DNA from: an uncultured Lachnospiraceae bacterium
GTDB lineage: Bacteria > Bacillota > Clostridia > Lachnospirales > Lachnospiraceae
NCBI GenBank assembly: GCA_910577275.1
Contig: CAJTMW010000008.1
Span: 62,658-126,657, forward strand
Direction of reading: 5' to 3'
DNA: 64,000 nucleotides
The translations under genes were made by a program, and so were the position numbers. Below are positions 6,971 to 15,224 of this stretch, in pieces. Under the pieces are notes generated by a model. It was given only the letters and a program-made list of their open reading frames with translations, had not been told where the DNA came from and did not search any database. Positions within the stretch are counted from its first letter, which is position 1; each line of letters begins with the position of its first letter.

Positions 6971-8782
6971 ATGAAGAAGCTTCTTATCTATTTGCGTGAT
7001 TACAAAAAAGAAAGTATACTGGGGCCTCTGTTTAAACTGCTGGAGGCCTCATTCGAGCTGATTGTGCCGCTGGTGGTGGCGGCGATGATTGACACGGGAA
7101 TCGGCAGCGGCGACAAGGGCTATATCTGGCGGCAATGTGCGGTTATGGCGGCGTTGGGGCTGATTGGCCTTGTCTGCGCGGTGACGGCTCAGTATTTTGC
7201 GGCGAAGGCCGCGGTGGGCTTTGCCACGAAGCTGCGGCACGGCCTGTTCGCCCATATCCAGAGCCTCTCCTTTTCCCAGATGGACAGGGAAGGGACGTCC
7301 ACGCTGATAACAAGAATGACCAGCGATATCAATCAGGTGCAGTCAGGAGTCAATCTGGTGCTGCGGCTGTTTTTGCGCTCACCTTTCATTGTATTCGGCG
7401 CAATGATTATGGCTTTTACGGTGGACGTAAAGGCCGCCCTTATTTTTGTGGTGGTTATTCCGGTTCTGTCGGTAATCGTATTCGGGATTATGCTTGTGAG
7501 CATTCCGCTGTTTAAGAAGGTACAGGGACGTCTGGACGGCGTCATGGGCATCACCCGGGAAAACCTCACCGGCGTGAGAGTTATCCGGGCTTTTGGCGAG
7601 GAGGAGCATGAAACCGGGAAGTTTGACGCGGAAACGGACGCTTTAAAGCATATGCAGACCTTTGCCGGAAAGATTTCAGCCCTCATGAACCCGCTTACAT
7701 ATGTGGTGATTAATGCCGGTCTGGTGGCATTGATATATGTGGGCGCGCTTCAGGTGGAGGAGGGCATTCTGTCACAGGGGCAGGTGATTGCGCTGGTGAA
7801 TTACATGTCCCAGATTCTTGTGGAGCTTGTGAAGCTGGCCAATCTGATAATCACGGTGACAAAGGCGGTTGCCTGCGGAAACAGAATACAGACGATTTTT
7901 GAAATTCCCGCGGGGATGGACGACGGGGCGCAGGCAGGCGGTCAGGCGGAAGCCGGAAAGAAATCCGGCAGGACAGAAAGTTCTGTGCCTGCAGAGAGCG
8001 GAGCGGATTCCGCCCGGGGAACGGTGGAATTCGACCATGTGAGTCTGCGCTATCATAAGGGCGGCGAGGAAGCCCTCACGGATATTCATTTCAAGGCGGC
8101 CCGGGGCGCGACCATCGGCGTGATTGGCGGCACAGGCTCCGGCAAGTCCTCTCTGGTGAATCTGATTCCCCGTTTTTATGACGTGGAAAAGGGCAGCGTT
8201 AAGGTGGACGGAAGGGATGTGCGGGAATATTCCCTTTCGGAGCTTCGGGATAAAATTGGAATTGTAATGCAGAAGGCGGTGCTGTTCAAGGGAACCATCA
8301 GGGATAACCTGCTGTGGGGAAATGAAAACGCCGACGACGGGGAGTTGTGGGATGCCTTAAGGACGGCGCAGGCGGAGGAATTCGTACTGCAGAAAAAAGA
8401 CGGGCTGGACGAGCGCATAGAGCAGGAGGGGAGGAACCTTTCCGGCGGGCAGAAGCAGCGGCTTTCCATTGCCCGGGCGCTGGTGAAGAAGCCGGAAATA
8501 CTGATTCTGGACGACAGCGCGTCGGCGCTTGACTATGCCACGGACGCGGCTCTGCGCAAATCCATCAGGGAAATGCCGGGAGAGACCACGGTGTTTATCG
8601 TTTCCCAGAGGGCGTCCTCCCTGCTCCATGCAGATTTGATTATCGTGCTGGACGATGGCGAAGTGGCGGGTATGGGAACCCATAAGGAGCTTCTCGAAAA
8701 CTGCGAGGTTTATCAGGAGATTTATTACAGCCAGTTTGAGCGCAGCGAGGAAGAAGCGGCGCAAAATGCGGAGCGGAGGTGA
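6971..8782 (+). CDS. ABC exporter half, degenerate ATPase site (subunit 1 of a heterodimer)
   Basis: The 603-residue protein has an N-terminal six-helix exporter domain (about 1-310), a Gly/Ala/Ser-rich linker (about 315-350) and a C-terminal ATPase domain. Walker A GGTGSGKSS and signature LSGGQ are intact. Walker B ends LILDDSASALD, with Asp in place of the catalytic Glu, and the H-loop reads VSQR, with Gln in place of His. This is the non-hydrolytic partner seen in heterodimeric exporters such as BmrC/D and TmrA/B. The next gene has a fully consensus site. The substrate (drug, lipid or peptide) cannot be told. The linker DNA contains two perfect hairpins, described separately. Confidence 0.9.
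   Translation: MKKLLIYLRDYKKESILGPLFKLLEASFELIVPLVVAAMIDTGIGSGDKGYIWRQCAVMAALGLIGLVCAVTAQYFAAKAAVGFATKLRHGLFAHIQSLSFSQMDREGTSTLITRMTSDINQVQSGVNLVLRLFLRSPFIVFGAMIMAFTVDVKAALIFVVVIPVLSVIVFGIMLVSIPLFKKVQGRLDGVMGITRENLTGVRVIRAFGEEEHETGKFDAETDALKHMQTFAGKISALMNPLTYVVINAGLVALIYVGALQVEEGILSQGQVIALVNYMSQILVELVKLANLIITVTKAVACGNRIQTIFEIPAGMDDGAQAGGQAEAGKKSGRTESSVPAESGADSARGTVEFDHVSLRYHKGGEEALTDIHFKAARGATIGVIGGTGSGKSSLVNLIPRFYDVEKGSVKVDGRDVREYSLSELRDKIGIVMQKAVLFKGTIRDNLLWGNENADDGELWDALRTAQAEEFVLQKKDGLDERIEQEGRNLSGGQKQRLSIARALVKKPEILILDDSASALDYATDAALRKSIREMPGETTVFIVSQRASSLLHADLIIVLDDGEVAGMGTHKELLENCEVYQEIYYSQFERSEEEAAQNAERR
7952..7986 (+). repeat. Two adjacent perfect palindromes inside the ABC exporter linker
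   Basis: GCCGGA (7952-7957) pairs with TCCGGC (7964-7969), and ACAGAA (7973-7978) pairs with TTCTGT (7981-7986). They lie in the low-complexity stretch coding for the inter-domain linker. The sequence around the first resembles the intergenic repeats that contain GCCGGAAAT. Confidence 0.5.
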
Positions 8783-8790
8783 GAGCTGTC

Positions 8791-10572
8791 ATGGATAAAA
8801 AGAAAAAATCTGTCAATCAAAAGGAAACTCTGATGAAGGTTTTGAGATACATTAAGCCTTACGGCTTTCTGATGACGCTGACCATTATCATGGCGGTGGC
8901 TTCCGTGGCGCTTACCCTGTACCTTCCGATTCTGACGGGAAAGGCGGTGGACTGGCTGGTTCTGATTTTTGACCCGTCGCCCCTTGACGTGGGCAGCCCC
9001 TGGCCCTATCTGTTTCATCTTTTAAAGCAGATGGGAATCGTAATCGTCCTGACGGCGCTTACCCAGTGGATTATGAATATCTGTAACAATAAGATTGTAT
9101 ACAATGTGATTCAGGATATCAGAAAAAAGGCGTTCCGGCGGATTCAGGAGCTGCCCCTGGGATATCTGGATTCCCATTCCCACGGTGACATTATGAGCCG
9201 CGTGGTGGCGGACGTGGACCAGTTTGCGGACGGTCTTCTGATTGGCTTCACCCAGCTTTTTACCGGCGTGGTGACGATTCTGGGAACCCTTGGCTTTATG
9301 CTTTCCGTGAATGTGGGGATTACCCTGGTGGTGGTGATTATCACACCGGTGTCCCTGTTTGTGGCAAGCTTTATCGCCAAAAAGACCTTCACCATGTTTA
9401 AACTGCAGTCTGAAACCAGAGGGGAGCAGACCTCCCTGATTAACGAAATGATAGGGAACCAGAAGGTGGTGCAGGCATTTAACAGGGAAGAAAAAACCCT
9501 GGAAAAGTTTGACGAGATTAACGGAAGGCTGGAAAAGTATTCCCTCCGGGCGATTTTCTTTTCCTCCCTCACCAATCCCTGTACCCGGTTTGTAAACAGT
9601 CTGGTTTATACGGGCGTGGCGCTCACCGGCGCGTTGTCAGCGCTGCGGGGAGGGATTTCCATAGGGCAGCTTACCTGCTTTCTCTCCTATGCAAACCAGT
9701 ACACCAAGCCTTTCAATGAAATCTCCGGCGTCATTACGGAGCTTCAGAACGCCCTTGCCTGTGCGGCCAGAATTTTTGAGCTGATTGAGGAAGAGCCCCA
9801 GACAAAGGACAGCGAAAACGCGGTGGTGCTGAAGGACGTACGCGGGCGCGTGGAGCTTTCCGACGTTTCATTTTCCTATGTAAAGGAGAAGGAGCTGATT
9901 ACGGATTTGAACCTTTCCGTAAAGCCGGGGCAGAGAATCGCCATCGTAGGGCCTACAGGCTGCGGCAAGACCACCATTATCAATCTGCTGATGCGGTTTT
10001 ATGATGTGGACGGCGGGAGCATTTCCGTGGACGGCAATCCCATAAAAAATATTACGCGGAAATCCCTCCGCACTTCTTACGGCATGGTTTTGCAGGACAC
10101 CTGGCTAAAGCGGGGAACCATCCGGGAAAATATTGTGGTGGGCAAGCCGGAGGCAACAGACGAGGAAATCATAGCGGCGGCAAAGGCTTCCCACGCCCAC
10201 AGCTTTATCAAGAGATTGCCGGAGGGGTACGACACCGTGATTGGCGAGGACGGAGGAAGCCTGTCAGGAGGACAGAAGCAGCTCCTTTGTATTACGAGGG
10301 TGATGCTGAGCCTGCCGCCCATGCTGATACTGGACGAGGCTACGTCCTCCATCGATACCCGGACGGAAATCAGGATTCAGAAGGCATTTGCGGCCATGAT
10401 GGAGGGAAGAACCAGCTTTATTGTGGCGCACAGGCTTTCCACCATCAAAAACGCGGACGTGATTCTGGTGATGAAGGACGGCCATATTATCGAGCAGGGC
10501 AGCCATAAGGAGCTTCTTGCGAAGAAGGGATTTTACGCGGAGCTGTATAACAGTCAGTTTGCCATTGCGTAA
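8791..10572 (+). CDS. ABC exporter half, canonical ATPase site (subunit 2 of a heterodimer)
   Basis: The 593-residue partner of the preceding gene has six membrane helices followed by an ATPase domain with Walker A GPTGCGKTT, signature LSGGQ, Walker B MLILDEATSSID and H-loop VAHR, all consensus. Paired with the degenerate first subunit it should form one hydrolytic and one non-hydrolytic site. The start ATG 8791 follows GGAGGT by 10 bases, and that ribosome site overlaps the end of the upstream gene, indicating translational coupling. A MATE pump follows closely, so the three genes may form one efflux block. The substrate is unknown. Confidence 0.92.
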   Translation: MDKKKKSVNQKETLMKVLRYIKPYGFLMTLTIIMAVASVALTLYLPILTGKAVDWLVLIFDPSPLDVGSPWPYLFHLLKQMGIVIVLTALTQWIMNICNNKIVYNVIQDIRKKAFRRIQELPLGYLDSHSHGDIMSRVVADVDQFADGLLIGFTQLFTGVVTILGTLGFMLSVNVGITLVVVIITPVSLFVASFIAKKTFTMFKLQSETRGEQTSLINEMIGNQKVVQAFNREEKTLEKFDEINGRLEKYSLRAIFFSSLTNPCTRFVNSLVYTGVALTGALSALRGGISIGQLTCFLSYANQYTKPFNEISGVITELQNALACAARIFELIEEEPQTKDSENAVVLKDVRGRVELSDVSFSYVKEKELITDLNLSVKPGQRIAIVGPTGCGKTTIINLLMRFYDVDGGSISVDGNPIKNITRKSLRTSYGMVLQDTWLKRGTIRENIVVGKPEATDEEIIAAAKASHAHSFIKRLPEGYDTVIGEDGGSLSGGQKQLLCITRVMLSLPPMLILDEATSSIDTRTEIRIQKAFAAMMEGRTSFIVAHRLSTIKNADVILVMKDGHIIEQGSHKELLAKKGFYAELYNSQFAIA

Positions 10573-10659
10573 AGCGCCGGTTGTACAGAGATGGCCGCGG
10601 CGTTTGCTGCGAGGCTGCGGTTTGCGAAGAAAAAAGGAAGAAGCGAAGAACGGTTGATA

Positions 10660-12024
10660 ATGAAAAACAGAAACACAAATGACAGATATACAAAGCACAT
10701 GTTCAGCAATGCCCAAATCCGGGCATTGCTGATTCCGCTTATGATAGAACAGCTTTTAAACTGCCTGATGGGTATGGCTGACACGCTTATGATAAGCAAC
10801 GTGGGGCCGGTGGCCATGTCGGCGGTGTCTTTGGTGGACTCCGTTAATATTCTGTTTATTCAGGCTTTTTCCGCGCTGGCGGCGGGAGGCTCTATCGTCT
10901 GTTCGCAGTACATCGGGAAAAAGGACGGGGAAAAGGCAAACCAGTCGGCAAGGCAAATGCTGCTGGCTGTTTTTATGATATCCGCCTTTATTATGTTGAT
11001 TTGCCTTGCAGGGAACAGAAGGCTTCTTGGTCTGGTGTTTGGAAAAGTGGAAAATGCGGTTATGGACGCCTCCGTAACGTATTTTTTTTATACGGCGTTG
11101 TCTTTTCCATTTATCGGGCTGTACAATGCGGGAGCCGCCATTTACCGTTCTCAGGGAAATTCCAAAAGACCCATGACAATTTCGGTAATCTCCAATTTCC
11201 TGAATATCGGGGGAAACGCCTTTTTTATCTGGGTACTGCACCTTGGCGTTGCAGGCGTCGCCATTGCCACGCTTGCTTCACGCGCTTTCTGCGCCGTGGT
11301 GGTACTTTGGTATCTGCGCAGGCCGGGGCAGATGATTTGCGTGAGGGATTATCTGAAAATCAGACCCGACAGGAAGCTGATTATGAAGGTTTTATCCGTG
11401 GGTGTGCCCTCTGGAATAGAAAACGGCATGTTCCAGTTTGGAAAGCTTGCAATCCAGTCCACGGTTTCCACTATGGGAACGGCTGTGATTGCCGCTCAGG
11501 CCATGGTGAATATTCTGGAAATTCTGAACGGGATTATGGCCATGGGAATCGGAACGGGAATGATTACCATTATAGGACAGTGCATCGGAGCGGGGGAAAA
11601 GGAGGAAGCGGTCTATTACATCAAAAAGATTACCCTGTGGGCGGAAATCTGTATGATAGCAAACTGCCTTTTGGTGTACGCCGCCGCGCGTCCGGTTACG
11701 GTTATCGGCGCTATGGAGCCGGAGAGCGCCGCCCTCTGCATTGCAATGATGGGGTGGATTACCATTTTCAAGCCCCTTTTCTGGGTTCCTGCTTTTGTGC
11801 CGGCTTACGGAATGCGGGCCGCCGGGGACGTGAATTTCTTTATGGGAATGTCCATCGCCGCTATGTGGATTTGCCGGGTCAGCCTGTGTCTTTTGCTGGT
11901 GCACGTGTTCCGTTTCGGACTGATTGCCGTGTGGATTGGAATGTTTGCGGACTGGGGCGTGAGGGCGGTTATATGTTCTCTGCGGTTTAAAAGCGGGAAG
12001 TGGATGGAGCATAAGGTGGTGTGA
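10660..12024 (+). CDS. MATE family efflux transporter
   Basis: The 454-residue polytopic protein has about 12 hydrophobic segments in two similar halves, the MATE layout. Typical stretches are LIPLMIEQLLNCLMGMADT near the N-terminus, with the conserved D in helix 1, and VSVGVPSGIENGMFQFGK at the start of the second half. MATE proteins exchange Na+ or H+ for drugs or metabolites across the inner membrane. The start at 10660 (MKNRNTN) is preferred because the earlier frame is Arg/Ala rich and not membrane-like, but the ribosome site is weak (AAGGAAG lies far upstream), so the start is uncertain. It follows the ABC exporter genes by about 90 bases. Confidence 0.9.
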   Translation: MKNRNTNDRYTKHMFSNAQIRALLIPLMIEQLLNCLMGMADTLMISNVGPVAMSAVSLVDSVNILFIQAFSALAAGGSIVCSQYIGKKDGEKANQSARQMLLAVFMISAFIMLICLAGNRRLLGLVFGKVENAVMDASVTYFFYTALSFPFIGLYNAGAAIYRSQGNSKRPMTISVISNFLNIGGNAFFIWVLHLGVAGVAIATLASRAFCAVVVLWYLRRPGQMICVRDYLKIRPDRKLIMKVLSVGVPSGIENGMFQFGKLAIQSTVSTMGTAVIAAQAMVNILEILNGIMAMGIGTGMITIIGQCIGAGEKEEAVYYIKKITLWAEICMIANCLLVYAAARPVTVIGAMEPESAALCIAMMGWITIFKPLFWVPAFVPAYGMRAAGDVNFFMGMSIAAMWICRVSLCLLLVHVFRFGLIAVWIGMFADWGVRAVICSLRFKSGKWMEHKVV

Positions 12025-12070
12025 TGCGGTTTCCGGAAGAAAAATTTTTGCCCTTGTATGTAAAATATAG

Positions 12071-12099
12071 TTGACATAAATAAAAATATAATGTATTAT
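12071..12099 (+). promoter_or_regulatory. Consensus sigma-A promoter of the HTH-membrane-CPBP operon
   Basis: TTGACA (12071-12076), a 17-base spacer and TATTAT (12094-12099). The 75-base A/T-rich leader has a second TATAAT at 12150-12155 without a good -35 box. Confidence 0.8.
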
Positions 12100-12175
12100 A
12101 TGTAACATAAACGAGAAGTAATAATAGAGAAATAAAAATAATAACCTCGTATAATAGCTGTGGAAGGAGGAGTAA

Positions 12176-12379
12176 TTGAAAAACAAAAAAATGAAAATTG
12201 CCAGAATAGAAAAAGACTTATCCCAGGAACAGCTGGCGGATTTAATCGGTGTCAGCAGGCAGACCATCAGCATGATAGAAGCAGGAAAATTCAATCCGTC
12301 CCTGCAGCTTTGCATTTCCATATGCAGGGCTCTTGACAGGACGCTGAATGATTTGTTCTGGGAGCCGGAAGAGACGTAG
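12176..12379 (+). CDS. Small Xre-family HTH regulator
   Basis: The 67-residue protein is almost only a lambda-repressor-type helix-turn-helix. The core LSQEQLADLIGVSRQTISMI contains the two helices, followed by EAGKFNPSLQLCISICRAL and the C-terminal LNDLFW. This type is often called YozG/YgzD-like and accompanies membrane proteins. The start is TTG 12176, five bases after AAGGAGG; the ATG at 12191 has poorer spacing. It is the first gene of an operon with a small membrane protein and a CPBP protease, so it probably autoregulates or senses something connected with them, which is inference. Confidence 0.85.
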   Translation: MKNKKMKIARIEKDLSQEQLADLIGVSRQTISMIEAGKFNPSLQLCISICRALDRTLNDLFWEPEET

Positions 12380-12394
12380 AGGAGGGAGGCGTAT

Positions 12395-12895
12395 ATGAAA
12401 AAATTTAAATGGTTTGAGAAAAAGGTGGATGAAAGACAGGAAAGAGACATCATGGAGGTGGAACATATCGGGTTCTGGGCCATGTACTATATGCTTCTTG
12501 CAGCGATTATCATACAGGCATTTTTTGTTGAAGGCGGCGAGAAGCATCTGGTGGGAGAATTTGTGGTGTTTATGGTCACCAGCGTGATTGTATTGGCGGG
12601 GTGGATGCGAAAGGGAGTGTGGACCTACCAGTCGAGAAAGGTGCCCGGTGTAAAAGCTTACCTGCGCTACAGCATTATTACCATGCTGGTATTTGGACTG
12701 CCTTTCGGGATTGTCACCGGAATCAAGGCGGGAAGCGACTGGAACAGCATAGCGGCCGATACGGCGATTACAATGCTTTACATCTTTATCGTATGTTTTG
12801 TGGGCTTTATGATTATTGGGACGATAACGAAAAAGCGGGAAGAAAAGCTGGCCAGTCAGGAATGTGATGAAAACGAGGATGAGGAGGACTTATGA
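12395..12895 (+). CDS. Four-helix integral membrane protein (DUF6773-like)
   Basis: The 166-residue protein starts with a charged segment (KKVDERQERD), followed by four hydrophobic stretches at roughly residues 28-45, 55-70, 92-110 and 122-142 and an acidic tail (ECDENEDEEDL). Such DERQ-type four-helix proteins next to small Xre regulators are common in Firmicutes, and the family resembles DUF6773, though I cannot confirm the number. No catalytic motif is present. It is 15 bases behind the regulator and one base ahead of the CPBP gene, so all three are cotranscribed. It may be the signal-receiving or target partner of the regulator. Confidence 0.7.
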   Translation: MKKFKWFEKKVDERQERDIMEVEHIGFWAMYYMLLAAIIIQAFFVEGGEKHLVGEFVVFMVTSVIVLAGWMRKGVWTYQSRKVPGVKAYLRYSIITMLVFGLPFGIVTGIKAGSDWNSIAADTAITMLYIFIVCFVGFMIIGTITKKREEKLASQECDENEDEEDL

Positions 12896-12896
12896 A

Positions 12897-13907
12897 ATGA
12901 GCTTTACAGATGTGGAAAAGAAACAATTAAAAATTTTTGTGGCGGTTGCTTTCGGGCTGCCGGTTTTGATGGGAATCCTGATGGGAATCGGTTACTATCA
13001 GGGGAGCGACGTGACGGCGTTTCCCACCGCCCAGATGTTTTATCCGGCGGCGGGCGTTATGATTGCCCTGCTCTTTACAAGGGATAAGGAAAAGCCCTTC
13101 CCTAAGAAATTTTATTATACCTTTCTGACAGCTACCGTGCTTCAGATGGTCTGCGCTGTTGCCAGCATTTTCGCGCCGCAGTTGGGATGGGCACTGATAT
13201 GTCAGATTCCCCTTATGCTGTTCAGCATCATATGCCTGATAATGCTTTTGGTGGAAAAAAAGGAAACCCGCGCCCTCTACGGAATCCGGCTTACCGGAAG
13301 GAAAGGGGCAAAATCGGGGCTTTATATGCTGCTGTTTTTCGTACTTTATCTCGTGAGGCTTTTTATCGCCATGGCATTTGACGGACAGGTAAATGATTTC
13401 GCGGCAATGTTTACATCACCTGATACATGGATAATGATAGGAGCGGTGGCGCTTAACTTTTTCGTTGCCTTTACGGCGTTTTTCGGGGAGGAATACGGAT
13501 GGCGTTACTTCTTCCAGCCTCTTTTGCAGAAGCGTTTCGGGAAAAAGGCCGGGGTTCTTTTCCTGGGCGTTGTCTGGGGATTGTGGCACCTTCCGATTAA
13601 CATTTTTTATTACAGTCCGGATACCTGGTTTATCAGCGTGCTTCTCCAGATTGTTACCTGCGTGAGCTTCAGTATTTTCTTTGGCTATGGGTATATGAAA
13701 ACGGAAAATATCTGGGTGCCTGTGGTGATGCATTATATCAACAACAATATGGCGGCAGTTGTTGGAGGCGGCGCGTCGGCTATTGAAAACAACGTCTACC
13801 GCTGGGTGGATGTTCCGGTGGTGGTTGGACTTGATATCATATTTATGGTGTTTATTTATTCGAAAGTGTACCGGGAAAAGAAGGAGAACGCACAGCAGGA
13901 TAATTAA
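12897..13907 (+). CDS. CPBP family intramembrane glutamic protease
   Basis: The 336-residue polytopic protein has about eight hydrophobic segments. It carries the Abi/CPBP signature: EEYGWRYFF (EExxxR motif), then WGLWHLP (the second motif's His) and HYINNN (third motif). The family includes Rce1-type proteases and bacteriocin self-immunity proteins. The start ATG 12897 follows GAGGAGG, and the upstream stop TGA lies two bases before it, so translation is coupled. Being co-operonic with an HTH regulator and a small membrane protein suggests a stress- or peptide-responsive membrane module. The substrate is unknown. Confidence 0.88.
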   Translation: MSFTDVEKKQLKIFVAVAFGLPVLMGILMGIGYYQGSDVTAFPTAQMFYPAAGVMIALLFTRDKEKPFPKKFYYTFLTATVLQMVCAVASIFAPQLGWALICQIPLMLFSIICLIMLLVEKKETRALYGIRLTGRKGAKSGLYMLLFFVLYLVRLFIAMAFDGQVNDFAAMFTSPDTWIMIGAVALNFFVAFTAFFGEEYGWRYFFQPLLQKRFGKKAGVLFLGVVWGLWHLPINIFYYSPDTWFISVLLQIVTCVSFSIFFGYGYMKTENIWVPVVMHYINNNMAAVVGGGASAIENNVYRWVDVPVVVGLDIIFMVFIYSKVYREKKENAQQDN

Positions 13908-13918
13908 GCATATAAAAA

Positions 13919-13956
13919 GAGGCTGTGGGAAGCAGAACACTCCCGCAGCCTCTGTA
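13919..13956. terminator. Terminator shared by convergent genes
   Basis: GAGGCTGTGGGA (13919-13930) pairs with TCCCGCAGCCTC (13941-13952) with one G-T pair. T runs flank both sides, and the stronger one (CTCTTTTT) serves the minus-strand VanW gene. Confidence 0.8.
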
Positions 13957-13962
13957 AATTTT

Positions 13963-14829
13963 TCAGGTTCTGGTTTTTGCCCCTGTATCAGCCGAGGGCT
14001 CCTGACGGGAGAAAGTAACGGTCAGGACGCCGCCCTCTACAGTGGCGTTAATCCGAATTGCATAATCGAAATTGTTGGTAAAGGTCAAATCCTTATATCC
14101 CTCCACGATTGCGGAATCCAATCCTCTTGGAACGTAATCGACCGGAAGGGAATGGGCGTACCGCTGGGTGGGGGAAATGCCCGCGAGCAGCATTGCCACA
14201 TGGATGGTGGAGGAAACCTGACAGATACCGCCTCCCACGCTTGAAACAACCCGTCCGCTGGCGAAGGAGGGGGCGACCACATATCCGTTTGCAAGAGTCC
14301 GGGAGCCGATGGAATTGCTGAAAGAAAATTTCTTCCCGGGCTCAATCACAAGGCCGTTGATATTGGAAGCCGCAAGCTCCACGTTAACGGCTCTGTCTTC
14401 CGTCACATCATAAGTGGTCGAATAGGAAGATAGCGCGCCCTCCGGCGGCTGTGCGCCGTCTTTGTAAACTGCGCTGCGTCCCTCCGCCTTTCCGGTAGTG
14501 ATGTAATGCAGATAATAGATGCTTAAATCTTTTACCCCGTAAATGGGCAGAAGGTCTAAGTTATTTGCCATATATGCCCTGACGTTAAAGGAAGCGTTTC
14601 CGCTGCGCCCTTCTTTCATGCCCACTGAGGTGAAATGCGCAAGGAGAGCGGAGGGCGTGTTCTTTACGCTTTGATGTAAGTCGGGATATGTGTTGTAGTA
14701 ATATTCCGCGTCGAACACGGGAGAATAATCTACGGGCTTCTGGGTAGCCGCATGAAGCGGTGTGAAAGCAGAGAAGGCAAGGGCGAAGACAAGAAGCAGG
14801 GTGACAGCTGATTTATATCTGATGTTCAT
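13963..14829 (-). CDS. Secreted VanW-domain protein with YYxxYPDL-type repeats
   Basis: The 288-residue product has a signal peptide (RYKSAVTLLLVFALAFSAF...HAA). Two related repeats follow (FDAEYYYNTYPDL...HF...GMKEGRSG and FNVRAYMANNLDLL...HYITTGKAEGRS), then a VanW domain (about 140-280) with NGLVIEPGKKFSFSNSIG and VGGGICQVSSTI. VanW domains occur in surface and vancomycin-cluster proteins and are thought to act on or bind the wall; the biochemical role is not settled. The start at 14829 is chosen because GAAAGGAAAA precedes it and the signal peptide then lies at the very N-terminus; ATGs further upstream are possible. A TATAAT on the minus strand at 14864-14869 is a likely -10. Confidence 0.85.
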   Translation of the reverse strand: MNIRYKSAVTLLLVFALAFSAFTPLHAATQKPVDYSPVFDAEYYYNTYPDLHQSVKNTPSALLAHFTSVGMKEGRSGNASFNVRAYMANNLDLLPIYGVKDLSIYYLHYITTGKAEGRSAVYKDGAQPPEGALSSYSTTYDVTEDRAVNVELAASNINGLVIEPGKKFSFSNSIGSRTLANGYVVAPSFASGRVVSSVGGGICQVSSTIHVAMLLAGISPTQRYAHSLPVDYVPRGLDSAIVEGYKDLTFTNNFDYAIRINATVEGGVLTVTFSRQEPSADTGAKTRT

Positions 14830-14956
14830 TTTGGAATTTTCCTTTCGTAATTGCAATAGTGACATTATATAACATTCTGGGAGCAATTTCCACAATAATA
14901 TATACATATTTTGGTGGTATTTTATGGTTGGAGGCCATATCTTGTGGTTTTCCGGT

Positions 14957-14989
14957 TGAAAAAATAAGAAGCCTTATATTTGAGGCTTC
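14957..14989 (-). terminator. Intrinsic terminator of the tRNA gene
   Basis: On the minus strand GAAGCCT (14983-14989) and AGGCTTC (14968-14974) form a stem followed by TTATTTTTT. It lies about 15 bases past the tRNA end. Confidence 0.8.
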
Positions 14990-15004
14990 CTACGCAAAAT
15001 TAAA

Positions 15005-15075
15005 AGCGGGTGATGGGAATCGAACCCACGTGTCCAGCTTGGAAGGCTGGTGTTCTACCATTGAACTACACCCGC
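15005..15075 (-). tRNA. tRNA-Gly(UCC)
   Basis: Read on the minus strand, the 71-nt sequence folds into a full cloverleaf. It has acceptor stem GCGGGTG/CACCCGC, D-arm GTTC-loop-GAAC, anticodon stem CCAGC/GCTGG with loop CTTCCAA (anticodon TCC), T-arm GTGGG TTCGATT CCCAT and discriminator U. CCA is not encoded. It has its own promoter and terminator, so it is a single-gene transcript. Confidence 0.97.
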
Positions 15076-15116
15076 AAAGTATCTGTATTCATTTCGAAAT
15101 CTTACTCACAAATCTT

Positions 15117-15146
15117 ATTTTACAATTTCCAAGTATCACTTGTCAA
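15117..15146 (-). promoter_or_regulatory. tRNA-Gly promoter
   Basis: On the minus strand TTGACA (15141-15146), an 18-base spacer and TAAAAT (15117-15122), about 40 bases ahead of the tRNA. Confidence 0.7.
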
Positions 15147-15172
15147 GACAAAATTCTGTGTTAAGATATAAT
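15145..15172 (+). promoter_or_regulatory. Thioesterase promoter, back to back with the tRNA promoter
   Basis: AAGACA (15145-15150), a 16-base spacer and TATAAT (15167-15172). Its -35 region overlaps that of the tRNA promoter within the palindrome TTGTC-AA-GACAA (15140-15151). A hairpin GCCGTT/AACGGC (15183-15206) lies in the leader. Confidence 0.5.
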
Positions 15173-15224
15173 TATAAAAAAAGCCGTTGATTATGGTGAA
15201 AACGGCAGAGGAGTTGAGCAAAAT

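Noticed and set aside
11001..11990. A 329-codon plus-strand frame inside the MATE gene
   Set aside because: It is another frame of a well-supported membrane transporter gene and has a Arg/Gly/His-rich composition without any domain.
11392..12483. A 363-codon minus-strand frame spanning the MATE end and the HTH promoter
   Set aside because: It runs through a clear promoter and the HTH gene on the other strand and has no recognisable domain or start site.
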